Positions 24,178-35,510 of a stretch of DNA of 64,000 bases are shown one piece after another. Numbering within the stretch: the first letter of the stretch is position 1; the number at the start of each line of letters is the position of its first letter. The notes under the pieces are model-generated. The model searched no databases. It was not told the DNA's origin and saw only the letters and a program-made list of their open reading frames with translations. The position numbers and the translations under genes were made by a program. This DNA comes from Mycobacterium simiae (GTDB lineage: Bacteria; Actinomycetota; Actinomycetes; Mycobacteriales; Mycobacteriaceae), in the NCBI RefSeq assembly GCF_010727605.1, contig NZ_AP022568.1, forward strand, positions 1,736,001 through 1,800,000. Direction: 5' to 3'.

Positions 24178-27100
24178 GTCACGGTCACCGTGACTGCCGG
24201 CGAGTAGATCAACCGGCCGGCGCAACCGATCCTGACCAGGGCCCACCACCGGCCGGGTGTCAGCCATGCCGGCGGGCAGACGTCGAAGCCGAGCTCGATG
24301 GCGCCGCGGGCGGGCAGCACCGCGCCGAGCGCAGGCGGCCCGATCCACCCCCAGGTGCCCCACGGGCTGATCAGATGGGCCTCCAGCGACAAATCCGCGC
24401 CGGCGTTACTGCCCAGCGTCACGGCCAGCCGCCCGACCTCCCCGGCCCGCAGCGCGATCGCGTCGGGCCCGTCGATGAGGTAAGTCAACTCTGTCGGTCG
24501 GCCTGCATCGACTTCCACGACGCAGACATCCTCGACGGTCTGGCGCCACGCCGGCGGCACGTCACGCCCGCGGATGCGCAGCTGCGCCCGCACCGGGTAC
24601 AGTCCGGATTCCGTATCGATTGGAACGGCAAGGGATACAACGGTTTCCCGATGCTCGCCCGGGTCCAACGCGAACGGCAATTCGGTGGGCGTCGTCGACC
24701 AGCCGTCGGGGCTCAGCAGCGCGACGGTGCCGGTCAGTTTTGCGTCGGTGCAATCACTGGCCGCGGTGAGCCGCAACGTTGCCACACCGCCGGGTGAGAC
24801 GGTCGTTCGCTGCGGGTGCAAATGGGCGACGGCCGGGAGCCCGCCCAGCGGCGCGGGGCCACGATTATGCAGCCAATAGCGGGCGTAAAGCGGTTGGGCG
24901 GCTTCGGCTTCCGGCCCCAGCGCGCCGGCGTGATCGAACGTCTTGGAAATGTCCAGCCGAGCCAGCACGGTCGCGACCTGGTAGCCCTGCAGCTCGATCG
25001 ATTGCGCAGCCGCCCGCGGCCTCTCGAGCAGGTCGGCGAGGCCGGTGACGTCCAACGTGCCGATCGTCGAGCCAATCGAGACCCTGGTGCGCGAACCGGT
25101 CGTCTCCACCAGCCGCAGGGCTACCGCGGCGGGATCGACGGGTTCGGTCTTGCCGGCGGTCAGCGGGTTCCCGGCCGCCTTGAGCGCCCCGAGCTGCACG
25201 GCGCCGGCGGGTTCGACGTGCAGCAGCGACCCCGCCGGGGCCCACGACCCCCGCCGTCCGCCGTGCTGCACCGCGCGCAGCGGATGGGAGAACTGCGCGC
25301 TGCGCGCCGGGATTTCGGCTTGCCGCCAATCGCCGTCGTCGCACACCAGCGCGTAGTCGAAATGATGCGTCCAGTGCTGCAGCTGAAAGTTGGAGCCGTC
25401 GGGTGCGGTGCGGCGCGGATCGTCGATCCAGGTGCCCGAGGGCCAGCCCGTGCAGGACCGCAACAGCGCGGTATGCAACGTCCCGTCGGTCTCGACGGCG
25501 AAGCTGGGCACGCCACGGTTGAACAGCGCGACGGTGCGAGCCTCGAAGTTCTCCGTACCCGAGGCGCTCCGCTGGCTGACGACGATTTCGGCGTCCTCGA
25601 GATCGGCTATCACAGAGGCGATTTCGGCGGCCAGACGGTCGTCGTCGACCCCGGCGAGGACCAGCACCGGCAGCGCCCGCTCGGCGCGCAGGTCGGCGCC
25701 TGGCACCCACACCGCGGCCAACGGCCGCAAGGCGTCGGCGGCGGGCACCCACACCCTGGCCCGGCCCGTCGCGGCCAGCTGACGGTCGAGTTCGTTCGCG
25801 TACTGCGAATCGGCCAACACCGCGTTGGTGAACGCATTGCGGTCGGGGCCGCCCACCGCGATACGGACATCGGGCAGGTTGGAGTCGACGGCGAGGTTGC
25901 CGTAGCGCGGTTTATCGGCGTCGCCACAGGTGGCCGTGACGCCGGCACGCACCAGCCCAACCATCAGCTCACGCGCCAACGGCGCGGACGACGCTTCCGA
26001 CGGGACAACCACCTCAGCCACGGATATCGCCCGGATGTTGTTGTTTCCCAGCCTGATTCGCGCCGCCGACGACAGACCGAACCAGCTGTAGGCCGGATTG
26101 TCCAGCGTCCACGGCTGCTGCGCGGTGTCGACGGAACACGACCCGTCGTGCAACAACGCGAAGCCTCGGCCGACGACGGCGTCCCCCACCTCGCTGACCG
26201 GCATGGCGCCCGGCACCGGGCACGACCAGCGCAGCCGCAGCAACTGGTCCGCGCCGGTGAACTCGTCGATGGTGGTGCGGCAGTCGACCCGGCCCACTCC
26301 GTCCCACAGTGTCAAAGTCTGTGTGTAGCAAAGTATTTCGCCGATGCGACCGCGCACCACCAGCCGCTGGCCGAGCGGCCCGCAATAGGCCTGTACCCGT
26401 GCCGCGGATTCCGACGAACACACCACCGGCCCCTGGGGCAGCAGATGCCAGGGTCCCTCCCCTTGCTCCGGGTGTGCCGGGTACTCCTGGTAGACGGCGA
26501 GCTCGTTGCCCAGCTGTCCGGGCGCGATCCACTCGCGACCAACGCGGCGCAACGAGGCCACCGCTCCGCCGCGCTCAGGATCGACCGTCAGCCGGTAGTG
26601 CGCGTTGCCGATCGCGCACCCCGCCATCGGCTCCCACCCGCCCGCGCTGCCCGTGGCACTGTCGGTCGGCTGCAGCCGATAGGCCCGCCAGCCCAGCGAA
26701 GCAACGTCGCGGGCCAGCCAGCTGACCGAACGCCCGTCATGCTCGATCAGCGCGGGCAGCTCCGCACCGTCGTTGTCCAGCACTCGCACCCCGGCCCGCA
26801 GCGGCGGATCCACCCGCGCGGTGACGACGTCCGTGCGCCGCTGCGTCAGCGAGTTCCACACCACCACGTCGCCGGCCGCCGCATCGACGGCGCCGGACAG
26901 CACGGAAAGCGAGTTGTCGCGAATCTCGCGGCCCAACTCCCACGCGTCGCGCCAGCCTGTCAACAGATCCAGGTAGACCTGGTCGGATTCCGAGCCGGTG
27001 ATCGCGTCGTGGTGTGCGCCGTAGGCCAGTTGCACCCAGGCCTTGGCCAGGGCGGCGTGCGGATAGGGGGCGCCGGTGACCAACGCCGCGAACACCGCAT

Positions 27101-28364
27101 AACGCTCGGCATCGAGCACCGCCTGCTCGGCGGCCCGGTTGGCCTGCTTGGTGTCGATGTAGGACACGTCTTTGCCGGTGTAGATCGGGTTCATGTCGCG
27201 GGTCTGCGGCGACGGCAGCGCCCCGCGCAGGTCCAGCTCGGCGCGCACCGCGGCGAAGAACTCCCGAGGCAGCCCGCACACGAACCGCGGCCACGTGTAG
27301 CGCGCGGCCCAGTCCCGATGGATGGCGGTGACCCACTTGTTCGGCGGGGTGTAGTCCGTGCCGACCGGCAGTAGCACGTTGCGGGTCAGCGCCACCTGCT
27401 TGAGGTCTTCGAACAGGACCCGGGTGGCCTCCTCGGCCTCATCCAGCGACGCCGCCGAATCCATCCACCAGCCCGCCGAATAATGCGCCGGCATGTAATG
27501 GGTGAGCAGGCCTGCGCCGGACGGGGAAATCCATTCGAATTCGCTACAGAACTGCATCCCGCCCAGACCGGCCGCGCTGTGCGCGGGACCCCACTGGTGG
27601 TGCGGCCCGCGGGCCCAGGAACTCGACGTCAGCCCCGCGTCGGCGGCCATCCCAGGAAACTGCGGGTCGTGGCCGAACACGTCGAGCTGCCACGCCGTGG
27701 CCGGCTCGGCGCCCAGCACATGACGCTGAAACCCAATGCCGTGCACCAGGTTTCGAATGGTTGTCTCCGGGCTGGTCAGGTTGGTGTTGGGCTCGTTGTA
27801 CGTCCCACCCATCACCTCGACACGCCCTTCGGCGAGGAATCGGCGCAGGTCGGCACGATCCTCGGGATGGGCGTCCCAGTAGGGCTTGAGGTAATCCACC
27901 TCGGCCAGTACGAACTTGTACTCGGGCTCGCGGCGGGCCATCTCCAGATGCGCGTGCACCAATTCGAAACCGTTGGTCTGCCGCGCCCGGCCGGGTGGGT
28001 CTTCGGTCCACTCGCTGGTATAGGCGCCCTGGGTGTTCCACCACACCGGGTCGTAGTGGAAGTGGCTGACCATGAACATCGTCCAGCCGGGCTCGGCTAC
28101 CACGAACTCGAAGGCGAATTCGAACGCCTCGCCGGCGTGTACCCGGGCGCCGCGCCGTTGACCGACCACCGGCGCCCGCACCGTCACCGGCACCTCGACC
28201 ACCTTGGCGCCCACTGCCGCGAGCGCCTGTCCGCTCAGGCCGTCCCCGTCGATGCGTATCGGCGTCGGCTCCGCAACGCCGGAAACCTCGACCCTGGCCA
28301 GTTGTGACGGCGTGTCCGGCGGCCCGACGAACAGTTCGGTCGAGCTCGCCGAAATCAGCTGCAT
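24174..28364 (-). CDS. GH38 alpha-mannosidase (Rv0648-like)
   Basis: 1396-residue glycoside hydrolase family 38 enzyme. The zinc-binding segment SHFHYDPVWW (residues 100-109, with His101/His103 and Asp105) and the nucleophile segment WQLDVFGHDPQFPG (Asp228 the likely nucleophile) are clear. A long beta-rich C-terminal half with NEW3-like segments (LRAGEVGRLAVTLG) follows. No signal peptide, so probably cytosolic. The start ATG has a TAAAGT -10 box 6 bases upstream and no Shine-Dalgarno, consistent with a leaderless mRNA. First gene of a run with the small protein and the ROK kinase, pointing to turnover of mannose-containing glycoconjugates. Confidence 0.93.
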   Translation of the reverse strand: MQLISASSTELFVGPPDTPSQLARVEVSGVAEPTPIRIDGDGLSGQALAAVGAKVVEVPVTVRAPVVGQRRGARVHAGEAFEFAFEFVVAEPGWTMFMVSHFHYDPVWWNTQGAYTSEWTEDPPGRARQTNGFELVHAHLEMARREPEYKFVLAEVDYLKPYWDAHPEDRADLRRFLAEGRVEVMGGTYNEPNTNLTSPETTIRNLVHGIGFQRHVLGAEPATAWQLDVFGHDPQFPGMAADAGLTSSSWARGPHHQWGPAHSAAGLGGMQFCSEFEWISPSGAGLLTHYMPAHYSAGWWMDSAASLDEAEEATRVLFEDLKQVALTRNVLLPVGTDYTPPNKWVTAIHRDWAARYTWPRFVCGLPREFFAAVRAELDLRGALPSPQTRDMNPIYTGKDVSYIDTKQANRAAEQAVLDAERYAVFAALVTGAPYPHAALAKAWVQLAYGAHHDAITGSESDQVYLDLLTGWRDAWELGREIRDNSLSVLSGAVDAAAGDVVVWNSLTQRRTDVVTARVDPPLRAGVRVLDNDGAELPALIEHDGRSVSWLARDVASLGWRAYRLQPTDSATGSAGGWEPMAGCAIGNAHYRLTVDPERGGAVASLRRVGREWIAPGQLGNELAVYQEYPAHPEQGEGPWHLLPQGPVVCSSESAARVQAYCGPLGQRLVVRGRIGEILCYTQTLTLWDGVGRVDCRTTIDEFTGADQLLRLRWSCPVPGAMPVSEVGDAVVGRGFALLHDGSCSVDTAQQPWTLDNPAYSWFGLSSAARIRLGNNNIRAISVAEVVVPSEASSAPLARELMVGLVRAGVTATCGDADKPRYGNLAVDSNLPDVRIAVGGPDRNAFTNAVLADSQYANELDRQLAATGRARVWVPAADALRPLAAVWVPGADLRAERALPVLVLAGVDDDRLAAEIASVIADLEDAEIVVSQRSASGTENFEARTVALFNRGVPSFAVETDGTLHTALLRSCTGWPSGTWIDDPRRTAPDGSNFQLQHWTHHFDYALVCDDGDWRQAEIPARSAQFSHPLRAVQHGGRRGSWAPAGSLLHVEPAGAVQLGALKAAGNPLTAGKTEPVDPAAVALRLVETTGSRTRVSIGSTIGTLDVTGLADLLERPRAAAQSIELQGYQVATVLARLDISKTFDHAGALGPEAEAAQPLYARYWLHNRGPAPLGGLPAVAHLHPQRTTVSPGGVATLRLTAASDCTDAKLTGTVALLSPDGWSTTPTELPFALDPGEHRETVVSLAVPIDTESGLYPVRAQLRIRGRDVPPAWRQTVEDVCVVEVDAGRPTELTYLIDGPDAIALRAGEVGRLAVTLGSNAGADLSLEAHLISPWGTWGWIGPPALGAVLPARGAIELGFDVCPPAWLTPGRWWALVRIGCAGRLIYSPAVTVTVT

Positions 28365-28370
28365 CCCCGC

Positions 28371-28414
28371 ACTTTACGTTGCTGACCTGTAAAACTTTCC
28401 CGCTTGCTGGAAAG
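28371..28414. promoter_or_regulatory. Alpha-mannosidase promoter region with two inverted repeats
   Basis: On the minus strand TAAAGT (28376-28371) is a -10 box 6 bases from the mannosidase ATG. Overlapping it, TTTAC (28373-28377) and GTAAA (28389-28393) form an inverted repeat with an 11-base spacer. Next to it CTTTCC (28395-28400) and GGAAAG (28409-28414) form a second with an 8-base spacer. Such sites could bind a sugar-responsive repressor; none is encoded next door. Confidence 0.4.
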
Positions 28415-28441
28415 CTCGGTGCAACGGCGGACCTCAGCGCG

Positions 28442-28540
28442 GACCTGGCCGATCAACTGGACTGGCACCGAAGCCACCAGCTACGCCCACGCCTAGACGG
28501 CCTGACCGACGACGAGATCGCTTGCCTGCGAGCCTTTTAG
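28442..28540 (+). pseudogene. Remnant of a DinB/DUF664-type gene N-terminus
   Basis: In frame +, DLADQLDWHRSHQLRPRLDG followed by LTDDE matches the way mycothiol-dependent DinB-like proteins of actinobacteria usually begin (LAxQLDWHWRxQLRPRLxGLTDxEY). After this the similarity stops and a TAG follows at 28538. No start codon or ribosome binding site suits it. It lies directly before an intact DinB-like gene. I read it as the surviving 5' end of a deleted paralogue. Confidence 0.6.
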
Positions 28541-28572
28541 CTGCAGCTGACCGGACGTTAGGAGAACGGCCC

Positions 28573-29187
28573 ATGCCCGCACTCGCCCCACCGGTGGCCG
28601 ACGAGCGCAGCGCCCTGCGCGAATACCTCGCCTTCCACCAAAGCTCGTATTTCGCGGTCTGCTACGGCCTCACCGACGCGCAGGCCCGGTCGTCGCCAGC
28701 GGCCAGCGCGCTGTCGATCGGCGGGCTGGTCAAGCACGTGACGCGCATGCAGCGCAGCTGGATGACCCGGGTGGCGGCCGCGCCAACGGCACCGCCGAAA
28801 GACACCCGGCCGCCCGACGCCATTGCCCGCGAATTCGCCGACCAACACGTGATGCGGCCCGACGAGACGCTCGACGGGCTGCTGCGGGCATTCGCCGAAC
28901 AGAACGCGCGGTCGCTGCGACTGGTGGACGCGGCCGACCTCGACGCCCCGGTACCCGTGCCGCGCGACGTCCCGTATTTCCCGCAGGATCAGGACGCCTG
29001 GTCGGTGCGCTGGGTCATCTTGCATGTCATCAACGAACTGGCACGGCATGCCGGGCACGCCGACATCATTCGGGAAACCCTCGACGGAGCCACCATGTAC
29101 GAGCTGATCGCCGGGCTTGAAGGCTGGGCGATCGAGGGCTGGGTCGCGCCTTGGGAAAAAGATTCAAAAAGGATTGAAAACGGCTGA
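28573..29187 (+). CDS. DinB-like protein (DUF664 / DinB superfamily)
   Basis: 204-residue four-helix-bundle protein of the DinB/YfiT superfamily, which in actinobacteria includes mycothiol-dependent enzymes. The metal-site histidines expected for the fold are in LVKHVTRMQRSWM (about residue 55) and in the C-terminal VINELARHAGHADIIRE. The ATG at 28573 has AGGAG 8 bases upstream; an upstream in-frame GTG/ATG would add a tail of no known character. Not part of this neighbourhood in H37Rv, so a lineage-specific insertion or loss. Substrate unknown. Confidence 0.83.
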   Translation: MPALAPPVADERSALREYLAFHQSSYFAVCYGLTDAQARSSPAASALSIGGLVKHVTRMQRSWMTRVAAAPTAPPKDTRPPDAIAREFADQHVMRPDETLDGLLRAFAEQNARSLRLVDAADLDAPVPVPRDVPYFPQDQDAWSVRWVILHVINELARHAGHADIIRETLDGATMYELIAGLEGWAIEGWVAPWEKDSKRIENG

Positions 29188-29281
29188 ACGGAGTGCCGGA
29201 CACCACCAAGAGGCCACCAAATCGCCTGTTCACCGAACGACGAATTGGTTCTTGCGTACTCGAATTTGGCAGACTGCTGGG

Positions 29282-30628
29282 ATGGCTTCTACCAAACACC
29301 GAGAGGTGGCCAGGCTGGACCGGGTGCCGTTGCCGCTCGAAGCGGCTCGGGTCGCCGTCACTGGTTGGCAGGTCACTCGTTCCGCCGCTCGCGTCCTCAC
29401 CAAGCTGCCGGGCAAAGGGCCGTGGCAACACAAAGTGATCAAGCAGCTGCCCCAAACGTTCGCCGACCTGGGCCCCACGTACGTCAAGTTCGGACAGATC
29501 ATCGCCTCGAGCCCCGGCGCGTTCGGCGAATCACTGTCCCGCGAATTCCGTGGCCTGCTCGACCGGGTGCCGCCGGCAAACTCCGACGAGGTACACAAGC
29601 TGTTCGTCGAGGAGTTGGGCGCTGACCCGGCCGACCTGTTCGCCGAATGGGACGAAACACCGTTCGCGTCGGCGTCCATCGCCCAGGTGCACTACGCCAC
29701 GCTGCACAGCGGCGAAAAGGTGGTCGTGAAGATCCAGCGCCCCGGCATCCGCCGCCGCGTCGCCGCCGACCTGCAGATCCTCAAGCGTTTCGCCCAAGCG
29801 GTCGAATTGGCCAAGCTGGGCCGTCGGCTCTCGGCGCAGGACGTGGTGGCGGATTTCGCCGCTAATTTGGCCGAGGAGCTGAACTTTCGCCTCGAGGCGC
29901 AGTCGATGGAAGCGTGGGTTTCGCATTTGCACGTGTCCCCGCTGGGAAAGAACATCCGGGTGCCGACGGTGCACTGGGACTTCACCAGCGACCGGGTGCT
30001 GACGATGGAGCGGGTGCAGGGCATTCGTATCGACGACGTCGCCGCGATCCGCAAGGCCGGGTTCGACGGCACCGAACTGGTCAAGGCGCTGCTGTTCTCA
30101 CTGTTCGAGGGCGGGCTGCGGCACGGGCTGTTCCACGGGGACCTGCACGCGGGCAACCTGTACGTGGACGACCAGGGCCGCATCGTGTTCTTCGACTTCG
30201 GCATCATGGGGCGCATTGACCCGCGCACCCGCTGGCTGCTGCGCGAACTGGTATACGCGCTGCTGGTCAAGAAGGACCACGCCGCGGCCGGCAAGATTGT
30301 TGTGCTGATGGGTGCCGTCGGCACCATGAAGCCCGAGGCCCAGGCCGCCAAGGACCTGGAGAAATTCGCCACCCCGCTGACCATGCAGACGTTAGGTGAC
30401 ATGTCCTACGCCGACATCGGACGGCAGCTGTCGGCGCTGGCCGACGCTTACGACGTCAAACTACCGCGCGAGCTGGTGCTGATCGGCAAGCAGTTCCTCT
30501 ACGTCGAGCGGTACATGAAGCTGCTTGCCCCGAAGTGGCAGATGATGTCGGACCCACAGCTCACCGGGTACTTCGCCAACTTTATGGTCGAGGTCAGCCG
30601 CGAACATTCCACCGACGTCGAGGTCTAA
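29282..30628 (+). CDS. ABC1/UbiB-family atypical kinase (Rv0647c-like)
   Basis: 448-residue ABC1 (AarF/UbiB) family protein. The family signature KxGQ is visible as YVKFGQIIASSPGAFG, followed by an Ala-rich loop ASASIAQVHYA, the ATP Lys in KVVVKIQRPG, the ExD-type helix EELNFRLEA, the catalytic loop GLFHGDLHAGNLYV and the metal DFG in FFDFGIMG. All catalytic residues are kept. The ATG at 29282 begins the conserved part; an in-frame upstream reading overlaps the DinB gene by 71 bases. The stop is 9 bases before lipG, suggesting one transcript. The physiological role is not established from sequence; lipid or quinone-related functions are typical for the family. Confidence 0.88.
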   Translation: MASTKHREVARLDRVPLPLEAARVAVTGWQVTRSAARVLTKLPGKGPWQHKVIKQLPQTFADLGPTYVKFGQIIASSPGAFGESLSREFRGLLDRVPPANSDEVHKLFVEELGADPADLFAEWDETPFASASIAQVHYATLHSGEKVVVKIQRPGIRRRVAADLQILKRFAQAVELAKLGRRLSAQDVVADFAANLAEELNFRLEAQSMEAWVSHLHVSPLGKNIRVPTVHWDFTSDRVLTMERVQGIRIDDVAAIRKAGFDGTELVKALLFSLFEGGLRHGLFHGDLHAGNLYVDDQGRIVFFDFGIMGRIDPRTRWLLRELVYALLVKKDHAAAGKIVVLMGAVGTMKPEAQAAKDLEKFATPLTMQTLGDMSYADIGRQLSALADAYDVKLPRELVLIGKQFLYVERYMKLLAPKWQMMSDPQLTGYFANFMVEVSREHSTDVEV

Positions 30629-30637
30629 GGGCGACCA

Positions 30638-32520
<1,883 letters not shown>

Positions 32521-32657
32521 GCGACACGCCCGGCACATCGGGGGCGTTGAACTGCGTCGTTTTACCCTCCGTGAAATCGGTAAAGCTGGATAATGAATTC
32601 GCCCAGCTCGGGCACGGGGGACAAGTGAGTGGGTTCGGTGGGGAGGGCATAACACTC

Positions 32658-33521
32658 ATGGCTCAAAAGTTGGAACCGTACTTCGCCGACGTTCAGGCTC
32701 ACTACGACCTGTCCGACGACTTCTATCGGCTGTTCCTGGATCCCAGTCAGACCTACAGTTGCGCGTACTTCGAGCGCGATGACATGACGCTGGAAGAGGC
32801 ACAGCTCGCCAAGATCGATCTGTCGCTGGGCAAGCTGGGGCTTCGGCCGGGGATGACCCTGCTCGACGTCGGGTGCGGCTGGGGAGCCACCATGCGCCGC
32901 GCCATCGAGAAATACGACGTCAACGTGATCGGCCTGACGTTGTCGAAAAACCAAGCAGCGCATGTGCAGAAGTCGTTCGAGTCGATCAAAAGCCCCCGCA
33001 GCAGGCGGGTGCTGCTGGCCGGGTGGGAAGAGTTCGACGAGCCCGTCGACCGCATCGTGTCGATCGGCGCGTTCGAGCACTTCGGCCCTGAGCGTTACGG
33101 CGACTTCTTCAAGATGGCCTACCACGTGTTGCCCAGCGACGGGGTCATGCTGCTGCACACGATCACCGATCTGACCAAACAGGAATGCATCGATCGCGGC
33201 TTGCCGATCTCGATCGACCTGCTGCGTTTCATCATCTTCATCCAGCGGGAGATCTTCCCGGGCGGCCGGCTACCCAAGATCCAGACGGTCGCCGACCACG
33301 CGGATCAGGCGGGTTTCACGCTGACCCGCCGCCAGTCGCTGCAGCCGCACTACGCCCGGACGCTGGACCTGTGGGCCGCGGCGCTGCAAGCGCGCCGGGA
33401 TGACGCCGTCGCGCTGCAATCCGAAGAGGTCTACGAGCGGTACATGAAGTACCTGACCGGCTGCGCCGACAAGTTCCGGGAGGGTTACGTCGACGTCAAC
33501 CAGTTCACCTTGGTCAAGTGA
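32658..33521 (+). CDS. MmaA2/CmaA-type mycolate methyltransferase, extra copy
   Basis: 287-residue SAM-dependent mycolate methyltransferase. YDLSDDFYRLFLDPSQTYSC, the SAM motif [14 protein letters not shown] and the active-site IGAFEHFG are intact. It resembles the next gene closely in the N-terminal and C-terminal thirds but differs in the lid region (about residues 165-215, TDLTKQECIDRGLPISI), where substrate choice is made in this family. H37Rv has a single gene here, so this is an additional paralogue whose product (cis or trans cyclopropane, or other) cannot be told. The ribosome binding site GGAGGG is unusually far (about 10 bases). Confidence 0.88.
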   Translation: MAQKLEPYFADVQAHYDLSDDFYRLFLDPSQTYSCAYFERDDMTLEEAQLAKIDLSLGKLGLRPGMTLLDVGCGWGATMRRAIEKYDVNVIGLTLSKNQAAHVQKSFESIKSPRSRRVLLAGWEEFDEPVDRIVSIGAFEHFGPERYGDFFKMAYHVLPSDGVMLLHTITDLTKQECIDRGLPISIDLLRFIIFIQREIFPGGRLPKIQTVADHADQAGFTLTRRQSLQPHYARTLDLWAAALQARRDDAVALQSEEVYERYMKYLTGCADKFREGYVDVNQFTLVK

Positions 33522-33612
33522 TCGGGCCGGTACCACCGGCCGGATCGATACACCGGTCCCCGGCCGCGCGCGGGGTATCTTTAGGTGCGCTTCGGCAGGA
33601 AGGCACATCGTT

Positions 33613-34476
33613 ATGGCTCGCAAACTGACTCCGCACTTCGAGGACGTGCAGGCACACTACGACCTGTCTGACGACTTCTTCCGCCTGTTCCTGGATCCCA
33701 CCCAGACCTACAGTTGCGCGTACTTCGAGCGCGACGACATGACGCTAGAAGAAGCCCAGTTGGCCAAGATCGATCTGGCGCTGGGCAAGCTCGGGCTGCA
33801 GCCCGGGATGACCCTGCTCGACGTCGGCTGCGGATGGGGAGCCACCATGCGGCGCGCGGTCGAGAAGTACGACGTGAACGTGGTCGGTTTGACGTTGTCG
33901 AAGAACCAGGCCGCCCACGTCCAGAAGTTCTTCGATCAGCTCGAAAGTCCGCGCAGCGCACGGGTTTTGCTGGCCGGATGGGAAGAGTTCGACGAGCCGG
34001 TCGACCGCATCGTATCCATCGGGGCGTTCGAGCACTTCGGCCACGACCGCTACGACGACTTCTTCACCATGGCCCACAGCGCCCTGCCGGACGATGGGGT
34101 GATGCTGCTACACACGATCACCGGGTTGACCGGGCCGCAGATCGTCGAACGTGGCATACCGCTGACCTTCGAGATGGCCCGGTTCATCAAGTTCATCGTC
34201 ACCGAGATCTTCCCGGGTGGCCGGTTGCCGTCCATCGAGAAGGTGGAGGAGCACTCCTCGAAGCACGGTTTCACGCTGACGCGGCGCCAATCGCTGCAAC
34301 CCCACTACGCGCGAACTCTCGACTTGTGGGCGGCCGCGCTCGAAGCGCACCGCGACGAGGCCATCGAGATCCAGTCCGAAGAGGTCTACGAGCGGTACAT
34401 GAAGTATCTGACCGGCTGCGCCAACGCGTTCCGCGTCGGGTACATCGACGTCAACCAATTCACCCTGGAGAAGTAG
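33613..34476 (+). CDS. mmaA2: Mycolate cyclopropane synthase MmaA2
   Basis: 287-residue enzyme closest of the five to MmaA2 (Rv0644c). LTPHFEDVQAHYDLSDDFF at the N-terminus, SAM motif [14 protein letters not shown], active-site SIGAFEHFGHD, and the [18 protein letters not shown] lid. MmaA2 makes the distal cyclopropane of alpha-mycolates and contributes to the cis cyclopropane of methoxymycolates. ATG preceded by GGCAGGAAGG. Tandem to the preceding copy with a 91-base gap. Confidence 0.88.
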   Translation: MARKLTPHFEDVQAHYDLSDDFFRLFLDPTQTYSCAYFERDDMTLEEAQLAKIDLALGKLGLQPGMTLLDVGCGWGATMRRAVEKYDVNVVGLTLSKNQAAHVQKFFDQLESPRSARVLLAGWEEFDEPVDRIVSIGAFEHFGHDRYDDFFTMAHSALPDDGVMLLHTITGLTGPQIVERGIPLTFEMARFIKFIVTEIFPGGRLPSIEKVEEHSSKHGFTLTRRQSLQPHYARTLDLWAAALEAHRDEAIEIQSEEVYERYMKYLTGCANAFRVGYIDVNQFTLEK

Positions 34477-34628
34477 CGATCAGGTCGCCAGACTGATAGC
34501 TGGCGAAATCCGCCGATTGAGAAAACCCAGTGGCTCTCCACCTCAAATGCGAGAGATACGCCCGTCCGCGGGTAGGGTCCCCCGGATGGCCGCCTCGCCC
34601 GGGGCGCCTGTCCATTCGGGGGGACACA

Positions 34629-35510
34629 ATGTCAAGACGTTCAGCGGGCGCCACACGCACCCGATCCACTATCGACGACGTCCGAGCACATTACGACCTG
34701 TCCAACGAGTTCTTCGCCCTGTTCGTCGACCCAACCCGCACGTACAGCTGCGCGTACTTTCCGCGGGAGAACATGACGCTGCAAGAAGCCCAGATCGCCA
34801 AGGTCGACATGACGCTGGACAAGTTGGGCCTGGAGCCGGGGATGACTCTGCTCGACATCGGCTGCGGCTGGGGTTCGGTGATGAAGCGCGCCGTCGAGAA
34901 GTACGACGTCAACGTCGTCGGGTTGACCCTGTCCAAGAATCAGTACGCCTACTGTCAGCAGGTACTGGACACGATCGACTCGGGCCGCTCGCACCGGGCA
35001 TTGCTGAGCGACTGGGCCGACTTCACCGAGCACGTCGACCGCATCGTCATCATCGAGGCGCTCGAGCACTTCGGCTTCGACCGCTACGACGACTTCTTCC
35101 ACTTCGCCTATAACGCCATGCCGTCGGACGGTGTCATGCTGCTGCACTCCATCACCGCGTTGCATCCGACACAGATGACCGAGCGCGGCATCCCGGTGAC
35201 GATCGAGATGGCCAAGTTCATCCGATTCATCCTGACCGACATCTTCCCCGGGGGCCGGCTACCGTCCATTGAAAAGGTCGAGGATCACTGTGCCAGAGCG
35301 GATTTCGATGTGGCGCACATCCAGTCGCTGCAGTCGGACTTCGCGCACACCCTGGACCTGTGGGCCGAGGCCTTGCGCGCGCACAAGGACCAGGCGATCG
35401 AAATCCAGTCCGAGGAAATGTACGAGCGGTACATGAAGTTCCTGACCGGCTGCGCCGGGGCATTCCGGACGGGCTATGTCGACTGCAACCAGTTCACGTT
35501 GGCAAAGTAG
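34629..35510 (+). CDS. mmaA3: Methoxy mycolic acid synthase MmaA3
   Basis: 293-residue SAM-dependent O-methyltransferase that converts hydroxymycolate to methoxymycolate. The start MSRRSAGATRTRSTIDD follows a GGGGGG at 6 bases and gives exactly the length of MmaA3 (Rv0643c). [17 protein letters not shown] and IIEALEHFGFD are the SAM and active-site regions; the Ile-Glu-Ala-Leu variant is as in MmaA3. No frameshift or nonsense change, so methoxymycolate synthesis appears possible. Its stop codon is the first of a series of duplicated TAGs. Confidence 0.92.
   Translation: MSRRSAGATRTRSTIDDVRAHYDLSNEFFALFVDPTRTYSCAYFPRENMTLQEAQIAKVDMTLDKLGLEPGMTLLDIGCGWGSVMKRAVEKYDVNVVGLTLSKNQYAYCQQVLDTIDSGRSHRALLSDWADFTEHVDRIVIIEALEHFGFDRYDDFFHFAYNAMPSDGVMLLHSITALHPTQMTERGIPVTIEMAKFIRFILTDIFPGGRLPSIEKVEDHCARADFDVAHIQSLQSDFAHTLDLWAEALRAHKDQAIEIQSEEMYERYMKFLTGCAGAFRTGYVDCNQFTLAK

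Noticed and set aside
24816..27374. 852-codon plus-strand frame opposite the alpha-mannosidase
   Set aside because: Antisense shadow; the minus strand has intact GH38 motifs.
29117..29281. ABC1 kinase starting 55 residues earlier
   Set aside because: This would overlap the DinB-like gene by 71 bases. The conserved region starts at the ATG at 29282, although that ATG has only a weak ribosome binding site.
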